Shown here: one piece after another, positions 5,483-6,242 of the stretch | How the letters are laid out: every line of letters starts with the position of its first letter | Numbering within the stretch: position 1 is the stretch's first letter | From: an uncultured Carnobacterium sp. | Lineage (GTDB): Bacteria > Bacillota > Bacilli > Lactobacillales > Aerococcaceae | Assembly: GCA_937976325.1 (NCBI GenBank) | Contig: CALJSD010000132.1 | Location: 1-6,242 of the forward strand | DNA length: 6,242 nt | Direction: 5' to 3' | The notes under the pieces: generated by a model | What the model was told of the DNA's origin: nothing | Seen by the model: only the letters and a program-made list of their open reading frames with translations | Database searches by the model: none | Made by a program: the position numbers and the translations under genes

Positions 5483-5497
5483 TTAGAATTATTCTAA
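5483..5497. promoter_or_regulatory. PerR/Fur-family box
   Basis: TTAGAATTATTCTAA is a perfect 7-1-7 inverted repeat (TTAGAAT, one base, ATTCTAA). It agrees closely with the PerR box, whose B. subtilis form is TTATAATnATTATAA. It sits 8 bases upstream of the -35 of the ATPase promoter, centred near -52, and about 50 bases before the -10 of the divergent gene. PerR control of a P1B-4 iron-efflux pump is known for B. subtilis pfeT and for S. pyogenes pmtA, so the site fits its neighbour. Whether PerR, Fur or Zur binds here cannot be told from sequence. Confidence 0.75.
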
Positions 5498-5527
5498 ATT
5501 ATTTTTTACTAAAAAACTTCTACAATT

Positions 5528-5579
5528 TTGACGTTAAGAGTTCTATAATAATTAATGTAAGAAATAAAAAGAAAGGAGG
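5528..5579 (+). promoter_or_regulatory. probable promoter and ribosome binding site of the 187-residue gene
   Basis: TATAAT at 5544-5549 is a perfect -10 box, but TTGACG (5528-5533) is only 10 bases upstream, and the correctly spaced hexamer (TACAAT) is poor. An alternative pairs TTGACG with ATTAAT (5551-5556) at 17 bases. One of the two probably works. The A/T-runs upstream (5498-5520) could act as an UP element. AGGAGG at 5574-5579 lies 9 bases before the ATG. Confidence 0.4.
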
Positions 5580-5588
5580 ATAGAGCTG

Positions 5589-6152
5589 ATGAATAACTAT
5601 TCCAAATCTCGTCATGTTACAATTGATAAAGATAACAGACGATTCAAATTGAACAATGTAGTCGTTCCCGGAAAGAAAAAATCTGGAATTCTTACAAAAA
5701 CTGCTTTAGCAGCAATGACAGGTGGACTTTCACTATTAATTCCTAGTGGATCGAAAAAAAATATCGACTGGATATCGTTTGATGATTTAGTGAGTTATGA
5801 GTTAATTCAAAATGACGACGTAGTTGTTAAAGGTGGGACAGGTAAAGCAATCATTGGGGGCACTGTTGTTACATTGCTGACAAATTCGATATTGGGAGCA
5901 GCTGGTGCAATTTCTGGAGGAATAACAGGAAAACGTACTAGTAGTAAGAAAATCAATAGTTTAGCAGTTAGAATCACGCTTAATAACTTTGATTTACCTT
6001 GTTGCTTTGTTTATTTTGTTGAGAAACCTATAAAAAGCGATTCAAAGGAATATAGAATCGCAACAGAAAATACCCAGCAACTATTGAGTATTCTTGATTT
6101 AATTAGCCATAATAAAGACGATATGTATCAAGATGTTAGTATTATTGGGTAA
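5589..6152 (+). CDS. hypothetical protein with glycine-rich hydrophobic segments
   Basis: This 187-residue protein resembles a poorly described group of Firmicutes proteins, often with SHOCT-type tails. The shared pattern, recalled from memory, is a beta-rich start (HVTIDKDNRRFKLNNVVV), then W-I-S-F-D-D-L-V-S-Y-E-L (61-72), KGGTGKAIIGG (81-91), a glycine-rich hydrophobic stretch GAAGAISGGITGKR (103-116), and a beta strand INSLAVRITLNNF (122-134). The Gly-rich segments (about 33-51 and 86-113) could insert into or lie on a membrane, though they resemble glycine-zipper helices. There is no signal peptide. No SHOCT tail is visible at the C-terminus. The ATG follows AGGAGG by 9 bases. The gene is more AT-rich than its neighbours, suggesting recent acquisition. 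Function unknown; control by the shared PerR-type box is possible but unproven. Confidence 0.72.
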   Translation: MNNYSKSRHVTIDKDNRRFKLNNVVVPGKKKSGILTKTALAAMTGGLSLLIPSGSKKNIDWISFDDLVSYELIQNDDVVVKGGTGKAIIGGTVVTLLTNSILGAAGAISGGITGKRTSSKKINSLAVRITLNNFDLPCCFVYFVEKPIKSDSKEYRIATENTQQLLSILDLISHNKDDMYQDVSIIG

Positions 6153-6157
6153 AAAGA

Positions 6158-6183
6158 AAAAGCCTTGATAAATCAAGGCTTTT
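6158..6183. terminator. bidirectional terminator between the 187-residue gene and rplS
   Basis: An 11-pair hairpin starts five bases after the stop codon. AAAAGCCTTGA (6158-6168) pairs with TCAAGGCTTTT (6173-6183) around a four-base loop. The A-run on the left and T-run on the right let it terminate both converging transcripts. Confidence 0.9.
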
Positions 6184-6193
6184 TGTGTTTCTA

Positions 6194-6242
6194 TTAACGA
6201 CGACGTTCTTGGATACGTGCTGCTTTACCACGTAAGTTACGT
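6194..6242 (-). CDS. rplS: 50S ribosomal protein L19, C-terminal end
   Basis: Only the last 15 complete codons and the stop are in the window (TAA at 6196-6194); the gene continues beyond the right edge. They read RNLRGKAARIQERRR, which matches the conserved C-terminus of bacterial L19 (LRGKAARIKE-type endings, as in B. subtilis RplS). L19 lies at the interface of the 30S and 50S subunits. It is a core housekeeping gene, so this edge of the window is stable chromosome. It converges on the unknown plus-strand gene across a shared terminator. Confidence 0.88.
   Translation of the reverse strand, partial: RNLRGKAARIQERRR

Noticed and set aside
1..6242. CRISPR arrays, tRNA or rRNA genes, insertion sequences, toxin-antitoxin pairs
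   Set aside because: No spaced direct repeats, cloverleaf sequences, transposase motifs or recognisable toxin pairs were seen on either strand.

Overview
The window reads as a chromosomal segment of a low-GC Gram-positive bacterium, most likely a member of the Lactobacillales. The grounds are strong AGGAGG-type ribosome binding sites, TATAAT-type promoters, U-tailed terminators, and gene families typical of that group: an HTH plus DUF2187 protein, a helical-repeat protein resembling the DUF3196/TPR proteins of lactic acid bacteria, a DUF1294 protein, and a P1B-4 metal ATPase beside a PerR-type box. I cannot fix the genus from the sequence alone.

Layout. Positions 1-1371 hold a tightly packed minus-strand operon. 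In transcription order it is a cold-shock protein, an RNase HI-family protein, a glutaredoxin-like protein, a DUF1294 membrane protein and a DUF1275/YoaK membrane protein that runs off the left edge. Its genes overlap or lie 5-15 bases apart, and a TATAAT box lies just before the cold-shock gene. Upstream, also on the minus strand, are a 297-residue helical protein (1430-2323) with its own promoter, then a terminator, then a 114-residue HTH plus DUF2187 protein (2429-2773). A divergent intergenic region with small inverted repeats separates this from an unrecognised 91-residue plus-strand gene (3038-3313). That gene converges, across a bidirectional terminator, on a 677-residue P1B-4 metal-efflux ATPase (3380-5413, minus).

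The ATPase and a plus-strand gene of unknown function (5589-6152) diverge from a 175-base region. This region carries a perfect 7-1-7 PerR/Fur-family box. The unknown gene converges, across another bidirectional terminator, on the C-terminal end of ribosomal protein L19 (rplS) at the right edge.

Functionally there are two themes. The first is an RNA and stress operon that couples a cold-shock RNA chaperone to an RNase H and to small redox and membrane proteins. The second is a metal/peroxide efflux unit: a PfeT/ZosA-like pump with a His-rich cytosolic tail, probably controlled by PerR or Fur. I do not see a clear new defence or mobile system. The most interesting points are the placement of the box, the cold-shock/RNase H/DUF1294 gene grouping and several unrecognised small genes.
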